This document shows, piece after piece, positions 44,776-54,088 of a stretch of 64,000 bases of DNA. The position numbers and the translations under genes are program-made. Positions within the stretch are counted from its first letter, which is position 1, and the number at the start of each line of letters is the position of its first letter. The notes beneath the pieces are model-generated. The model saw only the letters and a program-made list of their open reading frames with translations, was not told the origin of the DNA and searched no databases. The DNA comes from SIG299 sp964541485 (GTDB lineage Bacteria > Bacillota > Clostridia > Lachnospirales > Lachnospiraceae), in NCBI GenBank assembly GCA_964541485.1, contig CAZIQL010000001.1, forward strand, positions 62,001-126,000, in the 5' to 3' direction.

Positions 44776-45501
44776 TTATTTCCCGACTCCTGCTAAATCC
44801 TTAATAATCTCTGAAGCAATAATCAATCCTGCCACCGATGGCACAAATGCCGTACTGCCCGGAGTTCCGCGCTTCTTTGCCACAGGGTCTACTTCTTCCA
44901 GAGAAAACTTCGGAGTGATCGGCTGCTCTTTTGAATACACTACCTTCACGCCCTTAATTCCGCGGTCCTTTAACTCCTTGCGCATTACCTTTGCCAGAGG
45001 ACAGACCGATGTTTTGGAAATGTCCGTCACTTCCAGCTCCATCGGATTTAACTTGTTTCCGGTACCCATACTGCTGATGACCGGGACTCCCGCTGACTTT
45101 GCACAGGAAATGATGGATAGCTTTGCGGTCACGGTATCCACCGCATCCACTACATAAGCATATTCCTTAAAATCAAATTCCGGCTCCTTTTCCGGCAGAA
45201 AAAAGCACTGTCTTGTTTTCACCTTTGCGTTCGGATTGATAGAAAGAATTCGTTCCTTCATCACTTCCACCTTGCTGCGCCCGATGGTATCCACGGTTGC
45301 AATAATCTGGCGGTTCAAATTCGATATGGAAACCGTGTCATTGTCAATCAAATCAAAGCTTCCGATGCCGCTTCTTGCGAGAGCCTCCACCGCAAAACCT
45401 CCGACACCGCCGACGCCAAACACCGCAACGCACGCATTCGCAAGCCTTTCCATTGCCTCCTCGCCAAGAAGTGCTTCTATTCTTGAAAACTGTTCTGTCA
45501 T
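44776..45501 (-). CDS. tcdA: tRNA threonylcarbamoyladenosine dehydratase (TcdA/CsdL)
   Basis: ThiF/E1-like enzyme that cyclises t6A to ct6A at tRNA position 37. 241 residues. ATP-binding FGVGGVGGFAVEALARSGIG at about 29-48, DNDTVSISNLNRQ, and SSMGTGNKLNP. Follows the aldehyde dehydrogenase gene by 14 bases in the same direction. ThiF/MoeB homologues are alternatives but lack the C-terminal half seen here (VYSKEQP; GSTAFVPSVAGLI), which is typical of TcdA. Confidence 0.92.
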   Translation of the reverse strand: MTEQFSRIEALLGEEAMERLANACVAVFGVGGVGGFAVEALARSGIGSFDLIDNDTVSISNLNRQIIATVDTIGRSKVEVMKERILSINPNAKVKTRQCFFLPEKEPEFDFKEYAYVVDAVDTVTAKLSIISCAKSAGVPVISSMGTGNKLNPMELEVTDISKTSVCPLAKVMRKELKDRGIKGVKVVYSKEQPITPKFSLEEVDPVAKKRGTPGSTAFVPSVAGLIIASEIIKDLAGVGK

Positions 45502-45515
45502 TAATCATTCTCCTT

Positions 45516-46898
45516 CTATCTTAAAAACAGTCGCAATAACTTACCATATACCCCTCTCCGATACGGCTGGTAGCGCATCGGAAGGTCCATCCACGTTTTT
45601 TTGTCAACAATGCTCTTGGTATGCGAAAATGCATCAAAGCCTTCCTTCCCGTGATAAGCTCCCATGCCGCTCTCTCCGACACCGCCAAAGCCCATTTCGC
45701 TGGTAGCAAGATGGATGACCGTATCATTGATACAGCCGCCGCCATAGGACAACCGCGCCGTAGCTTCTTTGATCCGTTTTTTATCCTCCGAAAACAGGTA
45801 AAGCGCCAATGGCTTTGGTTTGCGCGCGAGGAGAGGATACAATTCCTCAAAATCATCAAAAGTCAGCACCGGCAACACCGGCCCGAAGATTTCCTCCTGC
45901 ATCACCGCGTCCTCCCACGTAACGTTGTCCATCACGGCAGGCGCGATGCGCAAAGCTTCTTTGTCTGTTTCTCCGCCAAGAACCACCTTTTTTGCATCGA
46001 TTAATCCGCAAAGGCGTTCAAAATGCTTCTCATTGACAATCTTTCCGTAGTCCGGATTGGCAAGTGGAGTTTCTCCGTACTGTTTTTTCACCTGCGCACA
46101 GATTTCTTTTACCAGCTCATCCTTCACACTACGCTCACAAAGGATGTAATCCGGTGCAACACAGGTCTGACCGCAGTTCAGATACTTTCCGAATACAATC
46201 CGCTTTGCAGCAAGCTTCAGCTTCGCCGTGGCATCCACAATACAAGGACTTTTGCCTCCCAGCTCCAAAACCGCAGGAGTCAGCGTTTCTGCCGTATGGC
46301 GGAGTACCTCTTTCCCGACCGTCTGGCTTCCGGTAAAAAATACAAAATCAAACTTCTTTTCCAGAAGCGTTGCATTCTCTTTTCTGCCCCCGGTTACAAC
46401 GGCAATATATTCTGTCGGAAAACATTCCGTAATGATTTTTTCTATGACCGCACTCGTTGCCGGCGAATATGCACTCGGCTTGACAATCGCAGTATTTCCT
46501 GCCGCAATGGCATCTGCCAGCGGGTCAATGGTCAAAAGAAACGGATAATTCCACGGACTCATAATCAGTGTATTCCCGTATGGCGACGGCTTTTTAAAGC
46601 TTCGGGATGCAAACTGCGCAAGCGGAGTGTAAACCCTGTGTTCAGCGGCAAACTTACGGGTATGACGAATCATATAGCTGATTTCTGTCAGTACAAGTCC
46701 GGTTTCACACATAAAGCCCTCAAAGTCACTTTTTCCAAGGTCAGACTTTAATGCTTCTTCGATTTCCGTCTCATATTTTCTGACTGCATCACGGAGCTTC
46801 TTTAACATCTCCACCCGGAACTTTACCGGAAGTGTCGCACCACTCTCAAAAAACTTCCTCTGACTTTCTACTATCTGGTCAATCTGTTTTGTTTCCAT
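45516..46898 (-). CDS. Aldehyde dehydrogenase (class 3 type)
   Basis: 460 residues. NAD-binding and catalytic motifs: MSPWNYPFLLT, FTGSQTVGKEV, LELGGKSPCIV (catalytic Glu) and NCGQTCVAPDY (catalytic Cys). The C-terminus ends in a basic hydrophobic tail (PYRRGVYGKLLRLFLR) as in membrane-associated ALDH3 relatives. Substrate probably a medium- or long-chain or aromatic aldehyde; not determined. First gene of a pair with tcdA. Confidence 0.92.
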   Translation of the reverse strand: METKQIDQIVESQRKFFESGATLPVKFRVEMLKKLRDAVRKYETEIEEALKSDLGKSDFEGFMCETGLVLTEISYMIRHTRKFAAEHRVYTPLAQFASRSFKKPSPYGNTLIMSPWNYPFLLTIDPLADAIAAGNTAIVKPSAYSPATSAVIEKIITECFPTEYIAVVTGGRKENATLLEKKFDFVFFTGSQTVGKEVLRHTAETLTPAVLELGGKSPCIVDATAKLKLAAKRIVFGKYLNCGQTCVAPDYILCERSVKDELVKEICAQVKKQYGETPLANPDYGKIVNEKHFERLCGLIDAKKVVLGGETDKEALRIAPAVMDNVTWEDAVMQEEIFGPVLPVLTFDDFEELYPLLARKPKPLALYLFSEDKKRIKEATARLSYGGGCINDTVIHLATSEMGFGGVGESGMGAYHGKEGFDAFSHTKSIVDKKTWMDLPMRYQPYRRGVYGKLLRLFLR

Positions 46899-47023
46899 AC
46901 CGTTCCCTCCATCTGCCTCTTCACTGGAAATTTTACTGCATATAGTATATCACAATAATTTGTTCTTTTATAGTATCGGATTTTGTTTCCACTCACCTTT
47001 CACACGTTCTTCCCGTCTTTTCC

Positions 47024-48373
47024 TTACGGTGTCACCCTGTTAATATCCCTTGGGAACAATGTCGCATAGCGCACATTCTCAAACCCAAGCAGCTTTGCGG
47101 TCAGTCTTTCCAGTCCAAGCCCCAGACCGCCGTGCGGAGGCATACCGTATTTATGCATCATGAGATAGCTCTCAAAATTCTCCACCTGCATGCCGCGGGC
47201 AAGCATCTTTTCCACCTGCTCCTCATAGCCATGGATTCTCTGTCCGCCGGTCGTCACCTCAAGTCCACGGAATAAAAGGTCAAAGGAAAGCGTTTCCTCC
47301 GGATTCTCTTCGCTGTCCATTGCATAAAACGGTCGCTTCGCACTCGGATAATGCGTTACAAATACAAATTCACTGCCGGTACGTTTCTTAATCAATTCGC
47401 AGAGCAGCTTTTCCTCCTCCGGTTCAAAGTCTTCAAAATCTTTGATTTCACGGTGATAGGCCGCTGCCACCATTTCCTTTGCTTCCCGGAACTTCACCGC
47501 AGGAATTTCTGTAATCTCCGGCAATGCCACCTTTAAAAGCAAAATCTCCTGCTCATAATTTTCCCGAAGATACTGCATCACAAACTTAAGCATTTTCGTT
47601 TCCATCTGCATAATGTCTTCAAAGCTTTCGATAAAGCCCATCTCAAAGTCCACGCTCGTGTACTCATTTAAGTGTCTTGCCGTGTCATGCTTTTCTGCCC
47701 GAAACACCGGGGCAATCTCAAACACGCGCTCAAACACGCCAACCATCATCTGTTTATAAAACTGTGGGCTCTGTGCCAAAAATGCCTGCTGTCCAAAGTA
47801 GTCCAGGCGGAAAATATTTGCTCCGCCTTCGGCACCCTCTGCCACAATTTTGGGCGTATGCACCTCGGTAAAATTCTCCCGGTACAAAAACTCCCTGATT
47901 GCCCGGCAGATGCCTTCCTGCAGCTTAAAAATTGCACGTTCCTTCTCATTTCTTAATGTCACCGGACGGTAATTCAGCAGATTCTCTATCGATGTATCCA
48001 CCTTTTTGTTATTCATGACAATTGGTGATAATTCTGCAGGTACAGACAGCACTTTAACATCCAGTAACTGCAATTCATAGCCGACTCTCGAACGTTCCTC
48101 GGCAATCACATTGGCGGTAATACGTACCGCACCCTCCTCCTGCAAAAGCTCCAACGGAAATTTACTGTACTCTGCACTGTAAATACACTGTACCACTGCA
48201 CGCTTCGTGCGGATGAGCACAAAAGCAAAATCGCTCATTTTGCGGAGCTTGTATACGGTTCCATGCAACTGCACGGTTTCACCGATGTGATTTTTTAGTT
48301 CCTCCGCCTCGACATAAGCAAATACATTCTTTCCTTCCAATTCTCTTTCTGTCATTCCCATAATCTTATTCAT
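47024..48373 (-). CDS. aspS: Aspartate-tRNA ligase, archaeal (non-discriminating) type
   Basis: 449 residues from the ATG at 48373 (AGGAAGAG upstream); the ATG at 48403 lies inside the promoter -10 and cannot be used. N-terminal OB fold (ETVQLHGTVYKLR), class II motif 2 (FRAEKHDTARHLNEYTSVDF) and motif 3 (GGLGLGLERLTAKLLG). No bacterial-type GAD insertion, so it is the short archaeal form, which in many bacteria charges tRNA-Asn with Asp and needs GatCAB; that partner is not in this window. AsnRS is a possible misannotation. Confidence 0.88.
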   Translation of the reverse strand: MNKIMGMTERELEGKNVFAYVEAEELKNHIGETVQLHGTVYKLRKMSDFAFVLIRTKRAVVQCIYSAEYSKFPLELLQEEGAVRITANVIAEERSRVGYELQLLDVKVLSVPAELSPIVMNNKKVDTSIENLLNYRPVTLRNEKERAIFKLQEGICRAIREFLYRENFTEVHTPKIVAEGAEGGANIFRLDYFGQQAFLAQSPQFYKQMMVGVFERVFEIAPVFRAEKHDTARHLNEYTSVDFEMGFIESFEDIMQMETKMLKFVMQYLRENYEQEILLLKVALPEITEIPAVKFREAKEMVAAAYHREIKDFEDFEPEEEKLLCELIKKRTGSEFVFVTHYPSAKRPFYAMDSEENPEETLSFDLLFRGLEVTTGGQRIHGYEEQVEKMLARGMQVENFESYLMMHKYGMPPHGGLGLGLERLTAKLLGFENVRYATLFPRDINRVTP

Positions 48374-48402
48374 ATCTTTCTCTTCCTTTCTTGATTTCAT
48401 CA

Positions 48403-48431
48403 TTTATATGATAAAGAATCCGAAGAGTCAA
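48403..48431 (-). promoter_or_regulatory. Promoter of aspS
   Basis: Minus strand TTGACT, 17 bases, TATAAA. It lies after the terminator of the upstream RNA gene, so aspS is expressed independently of that RNA. Confidence 0.7.
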
Positions 48432-48463
48432 CACACTTTCTCCTTTTCCGGGCCCTGGAAAAC

Positions 48464-48504
48464 AAAAAGGACCACCCTCGGGTTCTTCTATCCCGGTGTG
48501 GTCC
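48464..48504 (-). terminator. Terminator of the small RNA gene
   Basis: Minus-strand stem GGACCAC / GTGGTCC extended by CGGG/CCCG after an internal loop, followed by TTTTTG. Confidence 0.88.
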
Positions 48505-48715
48505 AAAAATTCGGTTGTGGGGCTTAAGTCCGCCGCAAATGCAACGTCCTCCGCCCGGTCTCCTCATTTATTCCAGCCACACAGGTGCAACACGAATAGC
48601 GCATGCACCTGTGAAGCCAAGCTTCCAGCTACATGCGCACTCGATCGTCGTCCCTGTTCAGTTTTGTCAACTGATAAGCTGTCATTTCGATGTGCAACCT
48701 TTCTTTTTGTAATTT
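48464..48715 (-). ncRNA. Structured small RNA gene of unassigned class (6S-like layout)
   Basis: About 250 bases with its own strong promoter (48722-48750) and terminator (48464-48504). Features on the transcript: weak closing helix GGTTG / CAACC (48695-48699 with 48513-48517), a small hairpin TCAGTT/AACTGA, a perfect 10-base-pair apical helix CACAGGTGCA / TGCACCTGTG (48580-48613), and a GC-rich 3' part with a CGTTGC/GCGGCG hairpin. About 190 bases lie inside the closing helix, the size and shape of 6S RNA, but I do not recognise conserved bubble sequences. No open frame with a ribosome site. Confidence 0.7.
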
Positions 48716-48721
48716 TCAGTG

Positions 48722-48750
48722 ATTGTAGCACTTATCTTTACTTCTGTCAA
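48722..48750 (-). promoter_or_regulatory. Promoter of the small RNA gene
   Basis: Minus strand TTGACA, exactly 17 bases, TACAAT: one mismatch to consensus and the strongest promoter in the window. Placed immediately after the stop of the 2-hydroxyacid dehydrogenase gene. Confidence 0.88.
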
Positions 48751-48760
48751 ACACTTTTTG

Positions 48761-49723
48761 CTACGGATTCACCACGTTTCTGTCTTCCCCATTCTGAAAC
48801 GCCTGAATGTTCCTATAAACCTCTTCCACGCAGCGGGTACGTGCCTCCACGCTCGCCCACGCAAGATGCGGCGTAATAAGAAGCTGGTTGCTGTCCTTTA
48901 ATTTACTGAGCGGATTAGAAAGCTCTAACGGCTCCTTCTCAATCACATCCAGTCCTGCCGCCTGGATTTCCCCATTCACTAAAGCTTCGTATAAGTCGGT
49001 ATTGTTTACGACCGGACCTCTTGCTACGTTAATCAAAATTGCTGTCTTTTTCATCTTCTTTAACTCATCTGCCGCAATGAAATTTCTGGACAGATCACTC
49101 AGCGGACAATGCAAGGAAAGAAAATCACTCTCTGCGAGCAAGGTATCCTTATCTACCTGCGGCCACTCCGTACAGGTACTCTTTCCCGTAATCGAATGGA
49201 AGATTACCTTACAGCCAAAAGCAGTCGCAATCTGCGCCACCTTCTTTCCGATATTGCCCATACCGACAATGCCCCATGTCTTTCCCGCCAGTTCATAAAA
49301 TGGGAGGTCAAAATTTGAAAATCTGTCCTGTGCGCTGTACTCGCCGGATTTTACATAATTGTCATAGTGCGGAAGCTTTTCGCTCAGCGCAAGCGCAAAC
49401 GTAAATGTATGCTGTGCCACCATGTCGGTACAGTAATCCTTTACGTTAGTCACCTTGATTCCTCTTGATTTGCAATACGCCAAATCACAGTTATCAAAAC
49501 CGGTCGCCAATTCACAAATCAGCTTCACCTTCGGCGCATCCTTTAAAGTCTCCTCATTCATAGGAGCCTTATTTGCAATAATCACATCCGCATCCTGAAT
49601 GCGTTCCTTTACCTCTTCCACGGTCACCGTGTTGCGGTAACAGGTCACCTCTCCAAGCTCATTCCAACAATCCACGGACACATCCGTGCCTGCACTGTTT
49701 CTTTCCAAAGCCACAATCTTCAT
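48761..49723 (-). CDS. D-2-hydroxyacid dehydrogenase
   Basis: NAD-dependent dehydrogenase, 320 residues from the ATG at 49723 with GGAGG seven bases upstream. Rossmann motif GIVGMGNIGKKVA in the middle, NVARGPVVN, the catalytic Glu region (LDVIEKEPL) and His in LITPHLAW. Resembles glycerate or hydroxypyruvate reductase; lactate dehydrogenase is less likely. Monocistronic, followed at once by the small RNA promoter. Confidence 0.9.
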   Translation of the reverse strand: MKIVALERNSAGTDVSVDCWNELGEVTCYRNTVTVEEVKERIQDADVIIANKAPMNEETLKDAPKVKLICELATGFDNCDLAYCKSRGIKVTNVKDYCTDMVAQHTFTFALALSEKLPHYDNYVKSGEYSAQDRFSNFDLPFYELAGKTWGIVGMGNIGKKVAQIATAFGCKVIFHSITGKSTCTEWPQVDKDTLLAESDFLSLHCPLSDLSRNFIAADELKKMKKTAILINVARGPVVNNTDLYEALVNGEIQAAGLDVIEKEPLELSNPLSKLKDSNQLLITPHLAWASVEARTRCVEEVYRNIQAFQNGEDRNVVNP

Positions 49724-49808
49724 CTGTATTCCTCCGTTTCGCTCCAAACTCCATTTTCCCTATTGTAGCTCGTTTTTAACCCCAAAGTCAACTTATTGTA
49801 TCTTCATA

Positions 49809-49836
49809 TTGAAAACCACCCCAAAATTGTTATAAT
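49809..49836 (+). promoter_or_regulatory. Promoter of the GH36 gene
   Basis: TTGAAA, 16 bases, TATAAT, 55 bases before the ATG at 49891. Confidence 0.65.
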
Positions 49837-49890
49837 AAACCTAACAGCTGCACCGTTGCAGCCACACAAATCACAAGGAGACTTTAACAT

Positions 49891-51990
49891 ATGGCAATCG
49901 AACAATTATCCCGCATTCAGGTCGGAGACATGATTCTTCGCTATGAATTGGAAAAGGACAACAACAAGGTCGGTTTTTCCATCATTCCTGCCGGACTTAG
50001 CATCCCGGATGATGAAAAAAAGCTTTGCAGAGTCAATTCTTTAGTCCAGGTAAAATTAGTCGGAGACGTTTATCCGAATTCTTATGCCCATGGCTCTTCC
50101 ATGCGCGACAGCGGCTCATCCAACGCACTGGATTACAAGAAGCAGGAAATCGTCAAAGGCGACCATAAAACCGAAGTCATCACAACCTTAAAGGACGCCA
50201 GAGGCTATACCGCAAAGCACATCGTTACCTATTATGAAGGAGACTTAAGCTTTGAACTCAGAACCGAATACACGAACCACTCCGATGCTCCGATTACAAT
50301 GGAAATGATTACAAGCTTTGAGCTTGGCAATATCACTCCGTTTATCGCAGGCGATGCTCCGGACAGTCTCTTAGTACACCGCCTCCGCAGCAAATGGAGC
50401 CACGAAGCAAGACTTCACACCGAAACCGTAGAGGATTTGCAGTTAGAGCCATCCTGGTCCACCTGGTCGGTCAGCTCCGAGCGTTTCGGACAGATTGGCT
50501 CCATGCCGGTCAAGAAATTCTTCCCGTTTGTAGGTATCGAAGATAAGGTCAATCATGTACTCTGGGGTGCACAGCTTGCACACGAAGCCTCCTGGCAGAT
50601 GGAGGTTTACCGCCGCGATGACGGTTTACATATTTCCGGTGGTCTTGCCGACCGCGAATTCGGTCATTGGATGAAGACACTGGCTCCGGGTGAAACCCTG
50701 GTTACTCCAACCGCAATTCTTACCACCTGCACAGGCGATATCGAAGTCCTCACCCAGCGCCTTACCCGGGCAGGGGAGAAATACCTTGCAAACGCACCGG
50801 AATCCGAACAGTCCCTGCCGATTATCTTTAATGAGTACTGTACCACCTGGGGCTGTCCGTCCCACGAAAATATCAGCGGCATCGTAAATGCCATCAAAAA
50901 TAAGGGCTTTGAGTATTTTGTCATCGACTGCGGCTGGTTTAAAGAAGACGGCATTCCGTGGGACATCAGCATGGGCGATTATAATGTTTCCCCTACCCTG
51001 TTCCCGGAAGGCCTTGAAAAGACCGTTGCCGTTATTAAAGAGAATGGTATGAAGCCGGGTATCTGGTTTGAAATTGACAACATCGGAAGTGCCGCAAAGG
51101 CATTCCACAACACCGAGCATCATTTAAAGCGTGACGGAGTTCCGGTTACCACCTACAGCCGCCGTTTCTGGGACATGACTGACCCTTGGGTGCAGGATTA
51201 CCTGACCGAAAAGGTCATCGGCACCTTAAACAAATACGGCTTTGAATACATGAAGATGGATTACAACGACACCATCGGTATCGGAAGCGATGACCCGGAT
51301 TCCCTCGGCGAAGGCTTACGAAAGAACATGGATGCTTCCGTTGCCTTTGTAAAGAAGGTTGCAAAAGAGGTTCCCGGCATTGTTCTGGAAAACTGCTCCT
51401 CCGGCGGTCACAAATTAGAGCCGCTGATGATGAGCCTTTGCTCCATGGCATCCTTCTCCGATGCGCACGAGTGTCCGGAGATTCCGATTATTGCAGCCAA
51501 TTTACACCGCGCCATCTTACCGCGCCAGAGCCAGATTTGGGCAGTTATCCGCAGAAATGACTCCTTAAAGAGAATTGCCTACTCCATAGCCAATACCTTC
51601 CTTGGCAGAATGTGTCTATCCGGTGATGTGACAAACCTGTCGAACGAGCAATGGGATGTCATTGACCGTGGTATCACTTTTTATAAAGAAATTGCACCAA
51701 TCATCAAGAAAGGCTTTACCTACCGTTACGGCTCCCATATTACAAGTGAGCGCCATCCGCAGGGCTGGCAGGGCGTTGTGCGTGTCGGCGAAAACGGCAA
51801 GGCCTACGTACTTGTGCACACCTTCCTTGGGGAGATGCCGGAGTACCTGGAAATCAAGCTTCCGGCAGGCTGCCCGACCAATATCACCAGCACATACTCC
51901 GATAACGAGTTTGAAGTTTCCTCAGAAAACGGTATTCTTCGTTTCCGAACAAGCGAGAACTGGAAGGCAATGGCAGTCGTTTTGGAATAA
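49891..51990 (+). CDS. GH36 alpha-galactosidase
   Basis: Retaining alpha-galactosidase, 699 residues, cytoplasmic. N-terminal beta-sandwich, TIM barrel from about 310, nucleophile Asp457 in YMKMDYND, acid/base Asp524 in SFSDAHE, and the typical ENCSSGG at 500-506. Acts on raffinose-family or galactomannan-derived oligosaccharides. Single gene with AAGGAG and its own promoter; MsmK at 40015 could energise the related importer, which is not in the window. Confidence 0.92.
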   Translation: MAIEQLSRIQVGDMILRYELEKDNNKVGFSIIPAGLSIPDDEKKLCRVNSLVQVKLVGDVYPNSYAHGSSMRDSGSSNALDYKKQEIVKGDHKTEVITTLKDARGYTAKHIVTYYEGDLSFELRTEYTNHSDAPITMEMITSFELGNITPFIAGDAPDSLLVHRLRSKWSHEARLHTETVEDLQLEPSWSTWSVSSERFGQIGSMPVKKFFPFVGIEDKVNHVLWGAQLAHEASWQMEVYRRDDGLHISGGLADREFGHWMKTLAPGETLVTPTAILTTCTGDIEVLTQRLTRAGEKYLANAPESEQSLPIIFNEYCTTWGCPSHENISGIVNAIKNKGFEYFVIDCGWFKEDGIPWDISMGDYNVSPTLFPEGLEKTVAVIKENGMKPGIWFEIDNIGSAAKAFHNTEHHLKRDGVPVTTYSRRFWDMTDPWVQDYLTEKVIGTLNKYGFEYMKMDYNDTIGIGSDDPDSLGEGLRKNMDASVAFVKKVAKEVPGIVLENCSSGGHKLEPLMMSLCSMASFSDAHECPEIPIIAANLHRAILPRQSQIWAVIRRNDSLKRIAYSIANTFLGRMCLSGDVTNLSNEQWDVIDRGITFYKEIAPIIKKGFTYRYGSHITSERHPQGWQGVVRVGENGKAYVLVHTFLGEMPEYLEIKLPAGCPTNITSTYSDNEFEVSSENGILRFRTSENWKAMAVVLE

Positions 51991-52018
51991 CCTTACTCCT
52001 TTACGCTACTTATGACGG

Positions 52019-52047
52019 TTGAACAAATTTCAAAATCGTGCTATACT
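52019..52047 (+). promoter_or_regulatory. Promoter of mscL
   Basis: TTGAAC, 17 bases, TATACT. It lies within the upstream part of a longer open frame and shows that mscL starts at the later ATG. Confidence 0.7.
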
Positions 52048-52083
52048 TTTTTCGACAAAATATTTCCTAAGGGGGATTTCAAA

Positions 52084-52548
52084 ATGAAGAAGATGTTACA
52101 GGAATTCAAGGCATTTGCTATCAAGGGCAACATGATTGACCTTGCAGTAGGTATGATTATCGGTACAGCATTCAACAAAATCGTTTCTTCTTTGGTAAAC
52201 GATATGATCATGCCTTTACTTGGTGTCTTCACCGGAAAGATTGACTTTACACAGCTCTATATTCCTTTAGACGGCAATACTTATGCCACTCTTGCAGAAG
52301 CCGAAGCAGCAGGTGCCGCATGTTTTAAGTACGGCTCCTTTATTGCAGGGCTGATTGATTTCCTCATCATGGCATTCATCGTATTCCTGTTTGTCCGCTT
52401 AATGAACAAACTCCGTGAAGTAGGCAAGCCGGAAGAAGTTCCTGCAGCACCACAGGCTCCTACGACAAAGATTTGTCCGTTCTGTAAGTCAGAAATCAGC
52501 ATCGAGGCGACCAGATGTCCTCACTGTACTTCTGAACTGACCGAATAA
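52084..52548 (+). CDS. mscL: Large-conductance mechanosensitive channel with zinc ribbon
   Basis: 154 residues from the ATG at 52084 (GGGGGAT upstream). Pentameric osmotic safety valve: N-terminal amphipathic helix (MLQEFKAFAIKGNMIDLAVG), pore helix, periplasmic loop, second helix at about 87-108. The C-terminus carries an additional zinc ribbon with Cys131-x2-Cys134 and Cys145-x2-Cys148 (KICPFCKSEISIEATRCPHC), joined by a Pro/Ala linker. The ribbon would be cytoplasmic. Confidence 0.94.
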   Translation: MKKMLQEFKAFAIKGNMIDLAVGMIIGTAFNKIVSSLVNDMIMPLLGVFTGKIDFTQLYIPLDGNTYATLAEAEAAGAACFKYGSFIAGLIDFLIMAFIVFLFVRLMNKLREVGKPEEVPAAPQAPTTKICPFCKSEISIEATRCPHCTSELTE

Positions 52549-52583
52549 GAGGCACTGCAAACAAAAAAACAGTAATACAACAA

Positions 52584-52620
52584 AACAGAAGCGGATACCA
52601 AATCAGTAGCCGCTTCTGTT
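52584..52620. terminator. Bidirectional terminator between mscL and gdhA
   Basis: Perfect stem AACAGAAGCGG / CCGCTTCTGTT with a 15-base loop and TTTT tails on both sides. Confidence 0.88.
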
Positions 52621-52650
52621 TTTTATGTATTTTTTTCTCTCAAAACCGCT

Positions 52651-54000
52651 TTAGAATACGCCCTGTGCCATCATCGCTTCGGCTACTTTCTTAAAGCCGG
52701 CAATGTTTGCACCGGCAACCAGATTGTAACCAAGGTCACATTCTGCCGCTGCCTTTGCGGATTCATCGTGGATACCAATCATAATCTGGTGTAACTTTGC
52801 ATCTACTTCTTCTGCAGTCCAACTGTATCTTTCGCTGTTCTGGCTCATTTCAAGGCCAGAAACCAATACACCGCCGGCATTTACTGCCTTAGAAGGAGCA
52901 ACAATCACATTCGGCTGATCCAATAAGAATCTGAGCGCTTCGTTTGTCGTTGGCATGTTTGCTACTTCAATGTAGTACTTGACGCCGTTTGCCACAATCT
53001 TCTTTGCCTCATCCATGTTAACGTCATTCTGTGTTGCACACGGCATTACCACGTCAACCTTCTGTCCCCAAGGCTTCTGTCCCGGGAAGAACTGACAACC
53101 AAACTTATCTGCGTAATCCTGTACCTTATCACGGCCGGAGGATCTCATCTCAAGCATAAAGTTAATCTTTTCCTCTGTTACGATACCGTCCGGATCATAG
53201 ATATATCCGTCAGGACCGGACAATGTCACTGCCTTACCGCCAAGCTCTGCAATCTTCTTTGCAGCACCCCATGCCACGTTACCAAAACCGGAGATTGCAA
53301 AGGTCTTACCTTCAATGGTTTCACCCTCATGCTTTAATACCTCGCAGGTATAATAAACTGCACCATAACCGGTAGCTTCCGGACGGATTAAGGAACCGCC
53401 GTAGGAACGACCCTTACCTGTTAAAGTACCATTCTCAAATGCACCCTTAATGCGACGGTACTGACCATACATATAACCGATTTCACGGCCACCTACACCG
53501 ATATCGCCTGCCGGAACGTCAACATCCGGACCGATATGACGATAAAGCTCTGTCATAAAGGCCTGACAAAATCTCATAATCTCTCCATCACTCTTACCAC
53601 GCGGATCAAAGTCGGAGCCACCCTTGGCACCGCCCATAGGAAGTGTGGTTAAGCTATTCTTAAATGTCTGCTCAAAACCAAGGAACTTCATAATAGATAA
53701 GTTTACGGACGGATGGAAACGAAGTCCTCCCTTGTAAGGTCCGATTGCACCGTTGAACTGTACACGGTAACCACGATTTACCTGTGTCTGTCCATTATCA
53801 TCTACCCATGCAACGCGGAATTCAATGACTCTTTCCGGCTCACACATTCTCTCTAAAAGTGCTGCCTTTCTGTACTCTGCCTCGTTCTTGTCCACAACAG
53901 GCTTTAAAGAAGATAATACTTCCTCCACCGTCTGTAAAAACTCAGGCTCGTTTGCATTCTTTTCTGATACTTTTGCAATAACTTCATCTACATACGACAT
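52651..54000 (-). CDS. gdhA: NADP-specific glutamate dehydrogenase
   Basis: Assimilates ammonia by amination of 2-oxoglutarate. 449 residues, hexameric type: PMGGAKGGSDFDPRGKS with the catalytic Lys, GGREIGYMYGQYRRI, and the dinucleotide site AISGFGNVAWGAAKK. AGGAGG upstream. Monocistronic. Distinction NADP versus NAD is based on length and overall similarity. Confidence 0.96.
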   Translation of the reverse strand: MSYVDEVIAKVSEKNANEPEFLQTVEEVLSSLKPVVDKNEAEYRKAALLERMCEPERVIEFRVAWVDDNGQTQVNRGYRVQFNGAIGPYKGGLRFHPSVNLSIMKFLGFEQTFKNSLTTLPMGGAKGGSDFDPRGKSDGEIMRFCQAFMTELYRHIGPDVDVPAGDIGVGGREIGYMYGQYRRIKGAFENGTLTGKGRSYGGSLIRPEATGYGAVYYTCEVLKHEGETIEGKTFAISGFGNVAWGAAKKIAELGGKAVTLSGPDGYIYDPDGIVTEEKINFMLEMRSSGRDKVQDYADKFGCQFFPGQKPWGQKVDVVMPCATQNDVNMDEAKKIVANGVKYYIEVANMPTTNEALRFLLDQPNVIVAPSKAVNAGGVLVSGLEMSQNSERYSWTAEEVDAKLHQIMIGIHDESAKAAAECDLGYNLVAGANIAGFKKVAEAMMAQGVF

Positions 54001-54088
54001 TTTTATATCCTCCTTGTTTTCCTTTAATACTATGATGCTTCATTATATTAGTCCATTAAAGTTTTTGCAAGAGGAAATTACAATTTTT

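Noticed and set aside
44378..45157. 259-codon plus-strand frame
   Set aside because: Only its first part (to about 44485) matches the decayed gene; the rest runs out of frame through the pseudogene and antisense into tcdA.
48464..48715. SRP RNA, tmRNA or RNase P RNA
   Set aside because: None of the hallmark sequences (GGUCAGGUCCGGAAGGAAGCA type for SRP, tRNA-like end with CCA for tmRNA, GAGGAAAGUCC for RNase P) is present; a short ATGTAGCTGG match is not enough.
48404..48760. T-box or other tRNA-sensing leader of aspS
   Set aside because: No TGGNACCGCG element was found; GAGGGTGGTCC is on the 3' side of the terminator stem, the wrong place, and aspS has its own promoter after the terminator.
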